Origin: Advenella kashmirensis WT001
Lineage (GTDB): Bacteria; Pseudomonadota; Gammaproteobacteria; Burkholderiales; Burkholderiaceae_B
Assembly (NCBI RefSeq): GCF_000219915.2
Contig: NC_017964.1
Coordinates: 1-64,000 of the forward strand
DNA length: 64,000 nt
Reading direction: 5' to 3'
Positions 1 to 11,328 of this stretch are shown here, in pieces. The notes under the pieces were generated by a model, which did no database searches, was not told the origin of the DNA, and was given only the letters and a program-made list of their open reading frames with translations. A program made the translations under genes and the position numbers. Each line of letters opens with the position of its first letter. The stretch's first letter is position 1.

Positions 1-435
1 AACCGGCCCCAGAGTCTTTTCCAGCGGTTTTACGTATCGCAGTGCCTGAAATCTTAAAAGATACTAGAAGGCAGCGGCTGAAAAATGCGTTCATCACGCA
101 TCAACTATGCCGTCCGCTAAACATCAGGCACGTATCGCAATTTTGTAAAGCCTTATATTTCATCAAATTTTTTGTGAATAGTCAATGGTTTAGGTGGGTT
201 TTCCAATAATATTTGCCTTTGTGTTGTCAGGTGTCTGCTGGCGGGGCGCCTCGATCTGCAAAAAATGGCGGTTAGATAATGGAAGATTGCCACAAATGAT
301 GCGTTATTGTCTGAATTTACGACGTTTTTTGCGGGAAAGCGCCGGTTGCTGTGGAAACTTTGAAACAGCCGGGCTGCCTGTGGATAACTTTGTCCGAATC
401 AGGGTAAAATAGGATGTTTTCAGATTGACGTCGAT
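1..435. other. oriC: Probable chromosomal origin region upstream of dnaA
   Basis: This non-coding stretch lies directly before dnaA, where many bacterial origins lie. It holds one perfect DnaA box (TGTGGATAA, 379-387) and a second, degenerate one (TGTGGAAAC, 350-358). Both are followed by the same ACTTTG tail, about 29 bp apart. A weaker match (TGTGAATAG, 173-181) lies next to an AT-rich stretch (about 141-190) that could be the unwinding element. The window begins here, so part of the origin may lie upstream. The call rests on position plus one perfect box; the other boxes are suggestive only. Confidence 0.55.
379..387 (-). promoter_or_regulatory. Perfect DnaA box
   Basis: TGTGGATAA is the exact complement of the consensus TTATCCACA. 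It sits 49 bp before the dnaA start, so it could serve replication initiation, dnaA autoregulation, or both. Confidence 0.7.
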
Positions 436-1968
436 ATGCAAGAGTTTTGGCAATCCTGCGTGCATTCCCTGGCCCAGGAACTCCCCCCCGAACAGATGAA
501 GGCATGGGTGCACCCCTTGTCTTTTCTCAGTTTTGATGAAGAACTGGGCGAAGTTCGCGTGTCCGCGCCAAACGCCATCAAACAGAACTGGGCGCGCACC
601 AACTATACCCAGCGCATCCAGGAACTGGCCAGCAACTGGTTCAATCGGCCTGGTATCCGGGTCATCTTCCAGGTCGCACGGCGCGACCACCACGTCTCCC
701 AGGTGCATGGCCCGGCGGTAGCGCCGCCTGCTGGCATGCCTGCTGGTCCAGCGACTGGCACTCCGGCGCCCCGTGAATACACCAACGGCGCGGCCGCCCC
801 GCTCAATGGCCATGGCGCCAGCGCAGCCCTGCATGCGGCAACCCGCACGACAACGGCGGTTGAGCCGGCAGCAACAGGCAAAGAGCCTGTGGTCATTATC
901 GAAACCGTCGGACAGGCGCCTGAAGACCACGTATACAAACGCTCGCATATGAATGCGAACCTGACGTTCGAAAGCCTGGTCATTGGTAAATCCAACCAGC
1001 TCGCCAATGCCGCTTCTGCGCAAATTGTTGAAAACCCCGGCGTCTCTTCGTATAACCCGTTTTTTCTGTATGGCAGCACCGGTCTGGGCAAGACGCACCT
1101 GATGCACGCCATCGGTAACGCGCTATTTAAGGCCGGCAAGGTCAGCCGCGTTCGTTATATCCATGCAGACCAGTATTATTCCGACATGGTCAAATCGTTC
1201 CAGACCAATACTTTTGACGATTTGAAACGGTATTATCATTCGCTGGACCTGCTGCTGATCGATGACATCCAGTTTTTTCGCAAGAAAGAGCGTACGCAGG
1301 AAGAGTTCTTTCTGCTCTACGAAACCATGGTGCAGCGCGGCCGGCAAATCGTGATTACTTCCGATACTTATCCGCGCGAATTGCAGGACATCAACAGCCG
1401 GCTCACGTCGCGTTTTGATTCGGGCCTCACGGTCCAGATCGAGCCGCCCGAGCTGGAAATGCGGGTAGCCATCCTGTTGCGCAAGGCCGAAGAGAAAACC
1501 TCCATTGTCCTGAAGGAAGAAGCGGCGTTTTTCATAGCAAAGCATTTGCGCAGTAATGTCCGGGAGCTGGAGGGCGCGTTGTCCCGGGTGTCGGCATACG
1601 CCGGCTTTCATGGCGTGAAAATTATTACGGTCGAATTTTGCAAGGAAGCGCTCAAGGATCTGCTGTCGGTATCAATCGGCCAGATTACCATCGAGAACAT
1701 CCAGAAAACGGTGGCCGACTTTTACAAGCTGAAGGTCCAGGAAATGTACTCGAAACGTCGACCGGCTAATATTGCCATGGCTCGGCAGATTGCCATGTAC
1801 CTGGCCAAGGAATTAACGCAGAAAAGCCTGCCGGAAATTGGAGATTCGTTCGGCGGCAGAGATCACACAACGGTGCTGCATGCAGTTCGCAAGATTACGG
1901 AACAGCGTGCCAAGAACGCCGAGTTGAATCACCAGTTACACGTATTGGAACAAACCTTAAAAGGATAA
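436..1968 (+). CDS. dnaA: Chromosomal replication initiator protein DnaA
   Basis: A 510-residue DnaA, the cytoplasmic AAA+ ATPase that binds DnaA boxes and opens the origin. The N-terminal DnaB-interaction domain (about 1-85) is followed by a low-complexity Ala/Pro/Thr-rich linker (about 90-150). The AAA+ core carries Walker A GSTGLGKT at 213-220 and Walker B LLLIDDIQFF near 273-282. The C-terminal DNA-binding domain carries the DnaA signature GGRDHTTVLHAV near 473-484. The ATG at 436 gives the expected N-terminus (MQEFWQSCV). dnaN starts two bases after the stop codon, so the two are probably cotranscribed. The frame is intact. Confidence 0.98.
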   Translation: MQEFWQSCVHSLAQELPPEQMKAWVHPLSFLSFDEELGEVRVSAPNAIKQNWARTNYTQRIQELASNWFNRPGIRVIFQVARRDHHVSQVHGPAVAPPAGMPAGPATGTPAPREYTNGAAAPLNGHGASAALHAATRTTTAVEPAATGKEPVVIIETVGQAPEDHVYKRSHMNANLTFESLVIGKSNQLANAASAQIVENPGVSSYNPFFLYGSTGLGKTHLMHAIGNALFKAGKVSRVRYIHADQYYSDMVKSFQTNTFDDLKRYYHSLDLLLIDDIQFFRKKERTQEEFFLLYETMVQRGRQIVITSDTYPRELQDINSRLTSRFDSGLTVQIEPPELEMRVAILLRKAEEKTSIVLKEEAAFFIAKHLRSNVRELEGALSRVSAYAGFHGVKIITVEFCKEALKDLLSVSIGQITIENIQKTVADFYKLKVQEMYSKRRPANIAMARQIAMYLAKELTQKSLPEIGDSFGGRDHTTVLHAVRKITEQRAKNAELNHQLHVLEQTLKG

Positions 1969-1970
1969 TC

Positions 1971-3080
1971 ATGCAACTGTTACAAGCGAATCGCGATGCG
2001 CTGCTCAAACCGCTGCAAACGGTCGCCGGGATTGTAGAGCGCCGGCACACGATGCCGATCCTGGCAAATATTCTGTTGCGTAAAGAGGGGAATAAAATTG
2101 CGTTTGTGGCAACTGACCTAGAGGTCCAGATCACCACGCATGCCGACTTCGGCGTGGGTGACGATGTGGAGTCTACAACGGTTGCCGCACGCAAGCTGCT
2201 TGACTTTGTACGCGCACTGCCCGCGGCCAATGAAGTCAAACTCAAGCTGCAGGACGGCAAACTGGGTATTCAGTCTGGTCGAAGCCGGCTGGAGCTGCAA
2301 ACCCTGAGCGGGTCCGAGTACCCGACCGTATCTGTACCCGAGAGCTGGAACGTGTCTTTCACAATGCCGCAAAAGGCATTGCGCAAGCTGTTCGGCATGG
2401 TGCACTTTTCCATGGCGCAGCAGGACATCCGTTATTACCTGAATGGTACGCTCATGGTGTTCGAGCCTGGCATGGTGCGCGCCGTAGCCACTGACGGTCA
2501 CCGTCTGGCCCATGCCGCTGAAGATATTGAAGGCATTCAGTCTTCCAGCGAAGTTATCCTGCCGCGCAAAACCGTTCTTGAAGTGCAGCGTCTGCTGGAC
2601 GATAGCGACGAGCCCGTCAATATTGATGTGTCGGCTAGTCAGATCCGTTTCACTTTCGGTGACATTGAATTGATTTCCAAGCTTGTCGAAGGCAAGTTCC
2701 CCGATTTCAAACGTGTTATCCCTACTGATTACACACGTCATTTCAACGTTAACCGCGAAGCGCTGCAAAGCAGTTTGCACATTGCATCCATTCTGATGAC
2801 CGATAAGCTCAAAGGCATCAAGCTGAATCTGGAAAACAATCTGCTGCAAATGAAATATATCAATGCAGATCAGGAAAATGCCCAGGACGAAATCGAGATT
2901 GATTACAGCTTTGAGCCGCTTAGCGTTGGCTTTAATGTGACCTATCTGCAGGACGTGCTTTCCATGGCGAAAACAGACGAAGTAATCTGGTCGGTCAAGC
3001 CTGATGTCAACGCCTCGGCGCTGATTACCCTGCCCGATGAAAAGCACTTCAAATACGTTGTCATGCCAATGCGTATCTAA
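1971..3080 (+). CDS. dnaN: DNA polymerase III beta subunit (sliding clamp)
   Basis: A 369-residue beta clamp, the usual length. It forms a ring that tethers DNA polymerase III to DNA. It opens with MQLLQANRDALLKPLQTVAGIVERRHTMPILANIL, of which the stretch ending in RRHTMPILANIL is typical of the family, and closes with the canonical PMRI C-terminus (VVMPMRI). It starts two bases after dnaA and is followed by a 178-bp gap before gyrB. The arrangement dnaA-dnaN-gyrB (no recF between) is common in Burkholderiales. Confidence 0.98.
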   Translation: MQLLQANRDALLKPLQTVAGIVERRHTMPILANILLRKEGNKIAFVATDLEVQITTHADFGVGDDVESTTVAARKLLDFVRALPAANEVKLKLQDGKLGIQSGRSRLELQTLSGSEYPTVSVPESWNVSFTMPQKALRKLFGMVHFSMAQQDIRYYLNGTLMVFEPGMVRAVATDGHRLAHAAEDIEGIQSSSEVILPRKTVLEVQRLLDDSDEPVNIDVSASQIRFTFGDIELISKLVEGKFPDFKRVIPTDYTRHFNVNREALQSSLHIASILMTDKLKGIKLNLENNLLQMKYINADQENAQDEIEIDYSFEPLSVGFNVTYLQDVLSMAKTDEVIWSVKPDVNASALITLPDEKHFKYVVMPMRI

Positions 3081-3189
3081 AATCGTGACAGCCGGCCCAA
3101 TCTTTGCCCTGCAAAGGGATGGCCGGTTATTGTTCACAGCGGGGTGCAACCGCGACACGTGCCGGCAAATTATTTTTAATTTCAGTTGA

Positions 3190-5708
<2,519 letters not shown>

Positions 5709-5719
5709 GTGTTGTCGAG

Positions 5720-5779
5720 TCTCACAATTAGTGAAATCGTCTCACAATTGATGCAATTGGAATCTCACAATTAGTGAGA
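5720..5779 (+). repeat. Left-end array of three 17-bp sites
   Basis: Three direct copies of TCTCACAATT followed by AGTGAAA, GATGCAA and AGTGAGA start at 5720, 5740 and 5763, that is 20 and 23 bp apart. The same 20/23 spacing recurs in the relic at 7855-7914. They look like binding sites for a transposase or a similar multimeric protein. Confidence 0.75.
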
Positions 5780-5801
5780 ATATTCGGACACTAGAGCATT
5801 T

Positions 5802-5850
5802 AATAAAACAATAGGCAAATATCTTAGAAATATTTGCCTATTGTTTTATT
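5802..5850. terminator. Perfect 21-bp stem-loop, bidirectional terminator
   Basis: Left arm 5802-5822 and right arm 5830-5850 are exact reverse complements around a 7-nt loop. The arms end in AATAAAA/TTTTATT, so both strands have a U-rich 3' side. It lies downstream of gyrB (+) and of the DMT exporter gene (-), separating the cassette operon from gyrB transcription. Confidence 0.75.
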
Positions 5851-6051
5851 ATCTTTAACGTTTGCGAGTTTATTTGAGGCGAAAACGGTCAGGTGGTTGA
5901 CTCACGTGCTTATCGATATAAGCCGTATCGTAATTTGAGTAGCGACTTTACGTTGGATTATGCCCACATTTTTTTCATCAATGTAGTCATATGTACGACT
6001 TCTTAGATTTTTGTTCCGTAGGCGCTTCGCAGTTACGGCATTTAGGTATTG

Positions 6052-6972
6052 TCAAGTGGCAAAGGTCTTAGTAGTTTTTATAGGTAATGTAATTACGAAT
6101 AAACAGCCGATAACTAAAATTACCCCTATCCATCCCATAACAGCCAGACGTTCACCAACAATGAATACCGCTAGCATTGCTGCCACCGCAGGCTCTATCA
6201 AGGTTATTGTGGTCGCGGTACTGGCAGGTATGCGGGCTAAGCCGTACCCGAAACATACATATCCGATGAACATAGGCACTGTTGCCATATAGGCACCGAC
6301 AGCAAAATTCTCGACGGATTCCAAAAGTGGCGCCCCTGTTATCAGTAATACTGGCATAAGCAAAATACCGCCAATACCAAATGTTGAACCCATGGCAGCT
6401 TGTGATGAAATCCCAGTTTGCATCATACGCCACGCGGTCCATGAGTAAAGAGCATAAGTAAATCCTGCAACCAGGCCGAGCAAAACGCCTAGTATTCCTA
6501 AAGATGAAGGGTCTACTTCACCATGCCCCTTTGCCTTCGCGAAGCAAATAAGTAACATCCCAGCCAAACCCAACGCAGCCCCAGATATCCATCGTTTAGA
6601 TAGACGTAAACCATCCATACGGTTTTCAATGAGGGCGGATAAAAGAGGGGCAGAACCAATTGTGATTACCGTTCCTATCGTTACACCAGCAAACCGCATC
6701 GAAGCGTAGAAGGCGAGTGGGTATATCGCAACTGCTAGCGCACCGAAAATCAAAAGCCGCCATTGTTCAAGCAACCGTGCACGACTTTTTTCTATTGCGC
6801 GATAGGCGATGGCCGCTTGCAGCAACCCTCCAATACCCATTGCAACAGAGCCTATCGCAGCAGGACTCACATTTGGTGCAAACGATGCTGCCGTTCCCGT
6901 TGTTCCCCACAGGAAAGCAGCAATCAAAACACCCACTATGCCCAAGGCACTATTGTTAGCATGAAAACTCAT
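6052..6972 (-). CDS. EamA/DMT-superfamily membrane exporter
   Basis: A 306-residue inner-membrane protein with about ten hydrophobic segments arranged as two EamA repeats. The first begins IVGVLIAAFLWGTTGTAASF and the second ILGVLLGLVAGFTYALYSWT, with the usual late IEPAVAAMLAVFIVGERL motif. Members of this drug/metabolite transporter superfamily export amino acids, metabolites or drugs; the substrate here cannot be read from sequence. Its start codon overlaps the stop of the upstream tetR gene by one base (TAATG), so the two are translationally coupled. It is cargo of the 5713-7840 element and has lower GC than the chromosome around it. Confidence 0.88.
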   Translation of the reverse strand: MSFHANNSALGIVGVLIAAFLWGTTGTAASFAPNVSPAAIGSVAMGIGGLLQAAIAYRAIEKSRARLLEQWRLLIFGALAVAIYPLAFYASMRFAGVTIGTVITIGSAPLLSALIENRMDGLRLSKRWISGAALGLAGMLLICFAKAKGHGEVDPSSLGILGVLLGLVAGFTYALYSWTAWRMMQTGISSQAAMGSTFGIGGILLMPVLLITGAPLLESVENFAVGAYMATVPMFIGYVCFGYGLARIPASTATTITLIEPAVAAMLAVFIVGERLAVMGWIGVILVIGCLFVITLPIKTTKTFAT

Positions 6973-7571
6973 TATGACTTCAACATCGTAATTGCTATTT
7001 GTATGGCTTGGGTTAAGCGCATACTGTTACCCTCAAGCCCAGCTCTAGAAATAGAGCCTTCAAGTAGAAACGAAAAATGTGTAGCCAACTGCGTGGCTTG
7101 CTCCGCATTTCCTTGGAAATAGACAATCAAATGCGATTTTAAAATCTCTTCAACCTGCTCTTTATGCCTCCGAACAGCCTCTCGCCCTGGAGCTCCCACA
7201 GGTAGCTCCGCAGCGGCATTTAACAAACCACATCCACGGAAACCTTTCTCATATGCGAACTCGGCATGATCTTGGTAAGCCAAAAAAACACTGATTATTT
7301 TGTCCTGAACCGTATCGGCCTTTATAAGGCGCAACTGATACAGCTCCAACCACTCCGCATGCCTAGCTTCAATGTAAGTTGCGATTAACTCAGCTTTCGA
7401 TGAAAAATTGTTGTAGAGACTCTTTTTGGCAACACCTGCTCTTTCTACAATATGATCGATGCCAGAAGCCGCGAGTCCATCGTTATAGAAAAGAATAGAA
7501 GCTGCTTCGAGCAATCGTGCCTTCGCGCTTCTCTGAGAATCTTTATCTTGAGTCATAGTAGGTGTTTGCAT
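6972..7571 (-). CDS. TetR-family regulator of the cassette exporter
   Basis: A 199-residue TetR protein. The N-terminal helix-turn-helix (about 15-62) reads AKARLLEAASILFYNDG, then GIDHIVERAGVAKKSLYNNF, typical of the family; the remainder is a ligand-binding domain with a CGLLNAAAE segment. It is the first gene of a two-gene operon with the DMT exporter. A TAGTAT-N2-ATACTA inverted repeat (7584-7597) lies 12 bp upstream of the start and is the likely operator for autoregulation and control of the exporter. No clear ribosome-binding site is visible; a second ATG is at 7556. Confidence 0.9.
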   Translation of the reverse strand: MQTPTMTQDKDSQRSAKARLLEAASILFYNDGLAASGIDHIVERAGVAKKSLYNNFSSKAELIATYIEARHAEWLELYQLRLIKADTVQDKIISVFLAYQDHAEFAYEKGFRGCGLLNAAAELPVGAPGREAVRRHKEQVEEILKSHLIVYFQGNAEQATQLATHFSFLLEGSISRAGLEGNSMRLTQAIQIAITMLKS

Positions 7572-7583
7572 TAGTAGTTAGAC

Positions 7584-7597
7584 TAGTATACATACTA
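7584..7597. promoter_or_regulatory. Probable TetR operator
   Basis: TAGTAT-AC-ATACTA is a perfect inverted repeat of 6-bp arms just upstream of the tetR start, where an autoregulating repressor would bind. Confidence 0.55.
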
Positions 7598-7709
7598 ATG
7601 CGGCTTTTGAATATCAATTTTAATATTCCATAGAGAATTGGGATATTTCAATGCATTAAATATAGACCCAGAGCATACAAAAAGTGATGTCTTTTTGGTT
7701 CTAAAATAT

Positions 7710-7833
7710 TTGCATTATTTGTGAGACCAACTCCGGAAATTTTCATTAATTATGAGATTTTGAAAAGTGCCTGTCTCACAATTAATGAAAAAAGCCTTTA
7801 AAATCAAGCAAACTATTTTCACCAATTGTGAGA
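7710..7833. repeat. Right-end array of four 17-bp sites
   Basis: Copies related to TCTCACAATTAATGAAA occur at 7817-7833, 7741-7757 and 7710-7726 on the minus strand and at 7774-7790 on the plus strand. The outermost is part of the right terminal inverted repeat. The array differs in spacing and in one orientation from the left end, so the two ends are asymmetric, as in Tn7-like elements. Confidence 0.7.
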
Positions 7834-7840
7834 CTCGACA

Positions 7841-7848
7841 GTAGGTGT
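7841..7848 (+). repeat. Right copy of 8-bp target site duplication
   Basis: GTAGGTGT, identical to 5705-5712, begins immediately after the terminal CTCGACA of the element. Its last base also begins the TGT of the second element's end. Confidence 0.8.
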
Positions 7849-7914
7849 GTAGGTTCTCATAATTAGCGAAAAATTCTCACAATTAATGAAAATCGATTCT
7901 CATAATTAGTGAAA
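7848..7914 (+). mobile_element. Solo left end of a second, related element
   Basis: TGTAGGT is followed by TCTCATAATTAGCGAAA (7855-7871), TCTCACAATTAATGAAA (7875-7891) and TCTCATAATTAGTGAAA (7898-7914). The three sites are spaced 20 and 23 bp apart, exactly as in the left end at 5713-5779, and the first follows the TGT tip by the same distance. The sequence has diverged by several bases, so it is a different copy. No right end is seen before the terminator at 7942. It is best read as a relic left by an earlier insertion at the same place. Confidence 0.65.
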
Positions 7915-7941
7915 AAAATTTGTAGCGATACAGATTGCCAA

Positions 7942-7974
7942 ACAGGCTCCGAAGTTTTATCGGAGCCTGTTTTT
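7942..7974 (+). terminator. Rho-independent terminator, original gyrB terminator
   Basis: ACAGGCTCCGA (7942-7952) pairs with TCGGAGCCTGT (7960-7970) around a 7-nt loop, and the run ends in five Ts. Before the mobile insertions this would have sat about 100 bp or less past the gyrB stop. Confidence 0.85.
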
Positions 7975-8140
7975 ATTTGCGCGCAGGGTATCTTTCCTTT
8001 CAAGGATTCGCAACATTTTTACTAGGGTATGTGCAGCAGCATTTCTGGTGGCGTTCGCAGTACCGCCTAAAACCTGTTTGATATGCAGGCGATCAAAGCG
8101 AACCCTCGGGCGCAGCATCTATATAAACCTTCATATCGGA

Positions 8141-11100
8141 TTATCCTTTATCGCATGTTGGATCATTGGCAAAGGTTGATGCGCCATGTTGGACCAGCTT
8201 GCGTCCGGACAGTTTACGCAAGGCGACGTAGAACACGGGGGTCAGAAACAGGCCGAACAACGTGACACCCAACATGCCGGCGAACACCGTGACGCCAGTC
8301 GCTGCGCGAATTTCTGCGCCGGCACCGTGGGAGAACAGCAATGGAACGGTGCCAGCGATGAAGGCAATGGAGGTCATGACTATCGGACGCAGCCGCAGGT
8401 GGCAGGCCTCCAGCGCCGCCTCGATGATACCTCTGCCCTGCATTTCCAGCTCACGAGCAAACTCAACGATCAGGATCGCATTCTTGCATGCCAGGCCTAT
8501 CAGCACAACCAGGCCGACCTGTACGAATACATTGTTGTCGCCACCGGTCAGCCACACGCCGAACAGCGCGGACAACAGACACATTGGCACGATCAGGATC
8601 ACGGCCAGCGGTAGCGTCCAACTCTCGTATAACGCGGCAAGCACCAGGAACACCAGCAGCACGGCGACCGGGAATACCACTAATGCCGCCTTGCCTTGCG
8701 TGGCCTGTTGGTAGCTAAGATCCGTCCATTCGATTTGCATGCCAGGCGGCAGCACCTTTTGCGCCAATTCGGCGATTTTGCCCATCACCTCATTCGAAGA
8801 CAACACGCGCGGATCAGCGCCACCGGCCAGGTCGGCGGCCGGATAGCCATTGAAGCGCAGCACCGGATCGGGTCCGAAGGTCTGTTTGATCTTCACCACG
8901 CTACCAATCGGCACCATCTCGCCGCGGTCATTGCGGGTGCGCAGATTGGCGATATCTTCAATATCGTCGCGGAACTCGGCGTCAGCCTGTGCGATTACCT
9001 GCCAGGTGCGGCCGAACTGGTTGAAATCATTGACGTAGGCCGACCCGAGATAGGTCTGTAAGGTGTCGAATACGCTGGTCAATGGCACACCCTGCGCCTT
9101 GGCCTTGACGCGATCCACTTCAGCATCAAACTGTGGCACGTTGGCCCGATAGCTGCTAGCCGGATAGGTCATGCCAGGCGTCTGCGAAATCGCGCCTTGC
9201 AGCGCCCCCATGACGTTTTGCAGGGCGCCGTATCCCATGCCTGCGCGGTCTTCAACGTACAAGGAATAGCCTGCGCCATTGCCAAGCCCCAGGATCGGCG
9301 GTGGCAAGATTGAGAACGTGACGCCTTCCTGCAATGCAGAAATCTTCTGGTTGATTTCAGCATTGATTTGCGCGGCACTGCGTTTGCGTTCAGAAAACGG
9401 CTTCAGGACAGGGAAAGTCGCTCCCGTATTCGGTGAATTCGTGTTCTGCAATGGGTTCAAGCCCGGAAATGTCACCGTATGCGCCACGCCCTCTGTGTTC
9501 ATGGCGATGTCGACAACCTTTCTGAGCAGCGCGTCGGTGCGTTCGAGCGATGCGCCTGCTGGCAGGATGACACCGGTGACAAGATAGCCTTTGTCCTGGT
9601 CGGGTACGAAGCCGCCTGGTACCGCCTTGAACATCACGCCGGTACCGAGCAACAACAACGCATACACCAGGAATACCGCGCCGCGCCTGCCCAGCACGCG
9701 AGATACAGCGCCTGATATTGAGCAGCACTCTTTTGGAAGAACCGGTTGAACGGACGAAATAGCCAGCCGAACAAGCGGTCGATCACGCGCGACGGGGCAT
9801 CTTTTGGGGCATCGTGCGGCTTGAGCAACAGCGCAGCCAGGGCAGGAGACAGGGTCAGGGAGTTGACCGCCGAGATCAACGTGGAGATGGCGATGGTGGT
9901 GGCGAACTGCTTGTAGAACTCGCCGGTCACCCCCGAGAGGAACGCCATGGGCACGAATACCGCGCACAGCACCAGTGCAATGGCGACGATCGGACCGGAA
10001 ACCTCCGTCATCGCCTGATGCGCGGCGGCCATCGGGGTCAGCCCTTGCTCTATGTTGCGCTCGACGTTCTCGACCACGACGATGGCGTCGTCGACCACGA
10101 TGCCGATCGCGAGCACCAGTCCGAACAGGCTCAGGGTGTTGATCGAGAAGCCCAGCAGGTACAGCCCCGCGAAGGTGCCAACGACCGACACCGGCACCGC
10201 AACCAACGGGATGATCGAGGCGCGCCAGGTCTGCAGGAACAGGATGACCACCAACACGACCAGCAGTACTGCCTCCAGCAGCGTGCTGACGACTGCCTTG
10301 ATCGAGTCGCGCACAAAGATGGTGGTGTCATACACCGACTCATAGCTGACGCCGGGTGGGAATCCCTTCTGGATCTCATCCATCGTGGTAATCACCTGGT
10401 TTCGGATGTCCAGCACATTGGCGCCGGGTGTCTGGAATATTGGCAACGCCACGGTGTTCTTGCCGTCCAATTGTGCGCGCAAGCTATAGTCGTTTGCGCC
10501 AAGCTCCAGACGAGCCACATCGCGCAGGCGCACAATCTGGCCGTCGCGACCGCTCTTGAGCACGATATCGCCGAATTCCTCGATGGTGCTCAATCGTCCC
10601 TTCGCATTAATCAAGCTCAGAAATTGACTATTGGGCATCGGTTCGGCGCCAATCTGGCCAGCTGACACTTGCACGTTCTGCTCGCGCATTGCCGTGACGA
10701 CGTCGCTTGCGGTCAGGTTGCGGGCGGCAATCTTTCCAGGATCGAGCCAGGCTCGCATCGCGTAGTCGCCGCCGCCAAACACCCCGACGTCGCCGACACC
10801 GGGAATCCGTGCAAGCGTGTCCTTGACATGCAAGCGCGCGTAATTGCGTAGATACTGCGAATCGTAGCGGTCATCCGGCGAGACGAGATTAACAACCATC
10901 AGGAATGTCGGTGACTGCTTTTGTACGGTCACGCCCTGGCGGCGCACGTCTTCGGGCAGACGCGCTTGCGCCTGGGCAACGCGGTTTTGCACACGCACGG
11001 TGGCATCGTCGGCATTAGTGCCAGGCGAAACGTCACAGTCATCTGCAGCACGCCATCAGAGCCGGCGACCGACTTCGAGTACATCATGCCTTCCACGCCG

Positions 11101-11315
11101 TTGATCGCTTCTTCCAGGGGGGCGGACACGGTTTCGGCAATGACCTTGGGGTTGGCGCCCGGATACACGGTGCGCACCACCACTGACGGTGGCACGACGT
11201 TAGGGTATTCGTCAGCCGGCAGGATCGGGATCGTAATCAGGCCGGCGGCGAAAATCACGATAGACAGGACCGCAGCGAAGATCGGGCGGTTGATGAAAAA
11301 CTTTGAAAAATCCAT
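8141..11315 (-). CDS. RND multidrug efflux pump, inner-membrane subunit (AcrB/MexB type), frameshifted
   Basis: A HAE1-family RND transporter of about 1058 residues after repair. The N-terminus MDFSKFFINRPIFAAVLSI is typical, followed by a periplasmic domain, then transmembrane blocks including VLAIGIVVDDAIVVVENVER, the conserved TM4 Asp-pair segment that carries the proton relay. The C-terminal half has VFVQVGLVVLIGLACKNAILIVEFA and a matching final bundle. Two one-base deletions break the frame, near 11030 (after VTFR) and near 9712 (after AAQYQ). It follows the fusion-protein gene by 13 bp. No outer-membrane channel gene is present, so the pump probably uses a channel encoded elsewhere. 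Confidence 0.92.
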
Positions 11316-11328
11316 GGCGCCGATTTCC

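Larger units (their letters stand above)
5713..7840. mobile_element. 2.1 kb mobile cassette with multi-site ends carrying tetR and a DMT exporter
   Basis: The left end TGTCGAGTCTCACAATT (5713-5729) is matched by an exact inverted copy at the right end (7824-7840), with an 8-bp direct repeat on both sides. Each end holds several copies of a 17-bp site, TCTCACAATTARTGAAA-like. Left sites are at 5720-5736, 5740-5756 and 5763-5779. Right sites are at 7817-7833, 7774-7790 (opposite orientation), 7741-7757 and 7710-7726. Terminal TGT plus arrays of transposase-binding-like sites resembles the end design of Tn7, Tn552 and Mu type elements, although the 8-bp duplication is longer than those families usually make. 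No transposase lies inside. The contents are an efflux-type operon of visibly lower GC than its neighbours, so the unit would have to be mobilised in trans. Family assignment is open. Confidence 0.78.

Noticed and set aside
390..410. A sigma-70 promoter for dnaA using TTGTCC and TAAAAT
   Set aside because: The spacing between the boxes is only 9 bp, and no alternative -35 gives 16-18 bp.
3092..3128. Stem GCCGGCC/GGCCGG between dnaN and gyrB as a terminator
   Set aside because: The arms pair over only 6-7 bp with a long loop and no T-run; too weak to call.
5720..7914. Repeated 17-bp sites considered as a CRISPR array
   Set aside because: Spacing is only 3-6 bp between most copies, orientations vary, copies are degenerate and sit at element ends; no cas genes are present.
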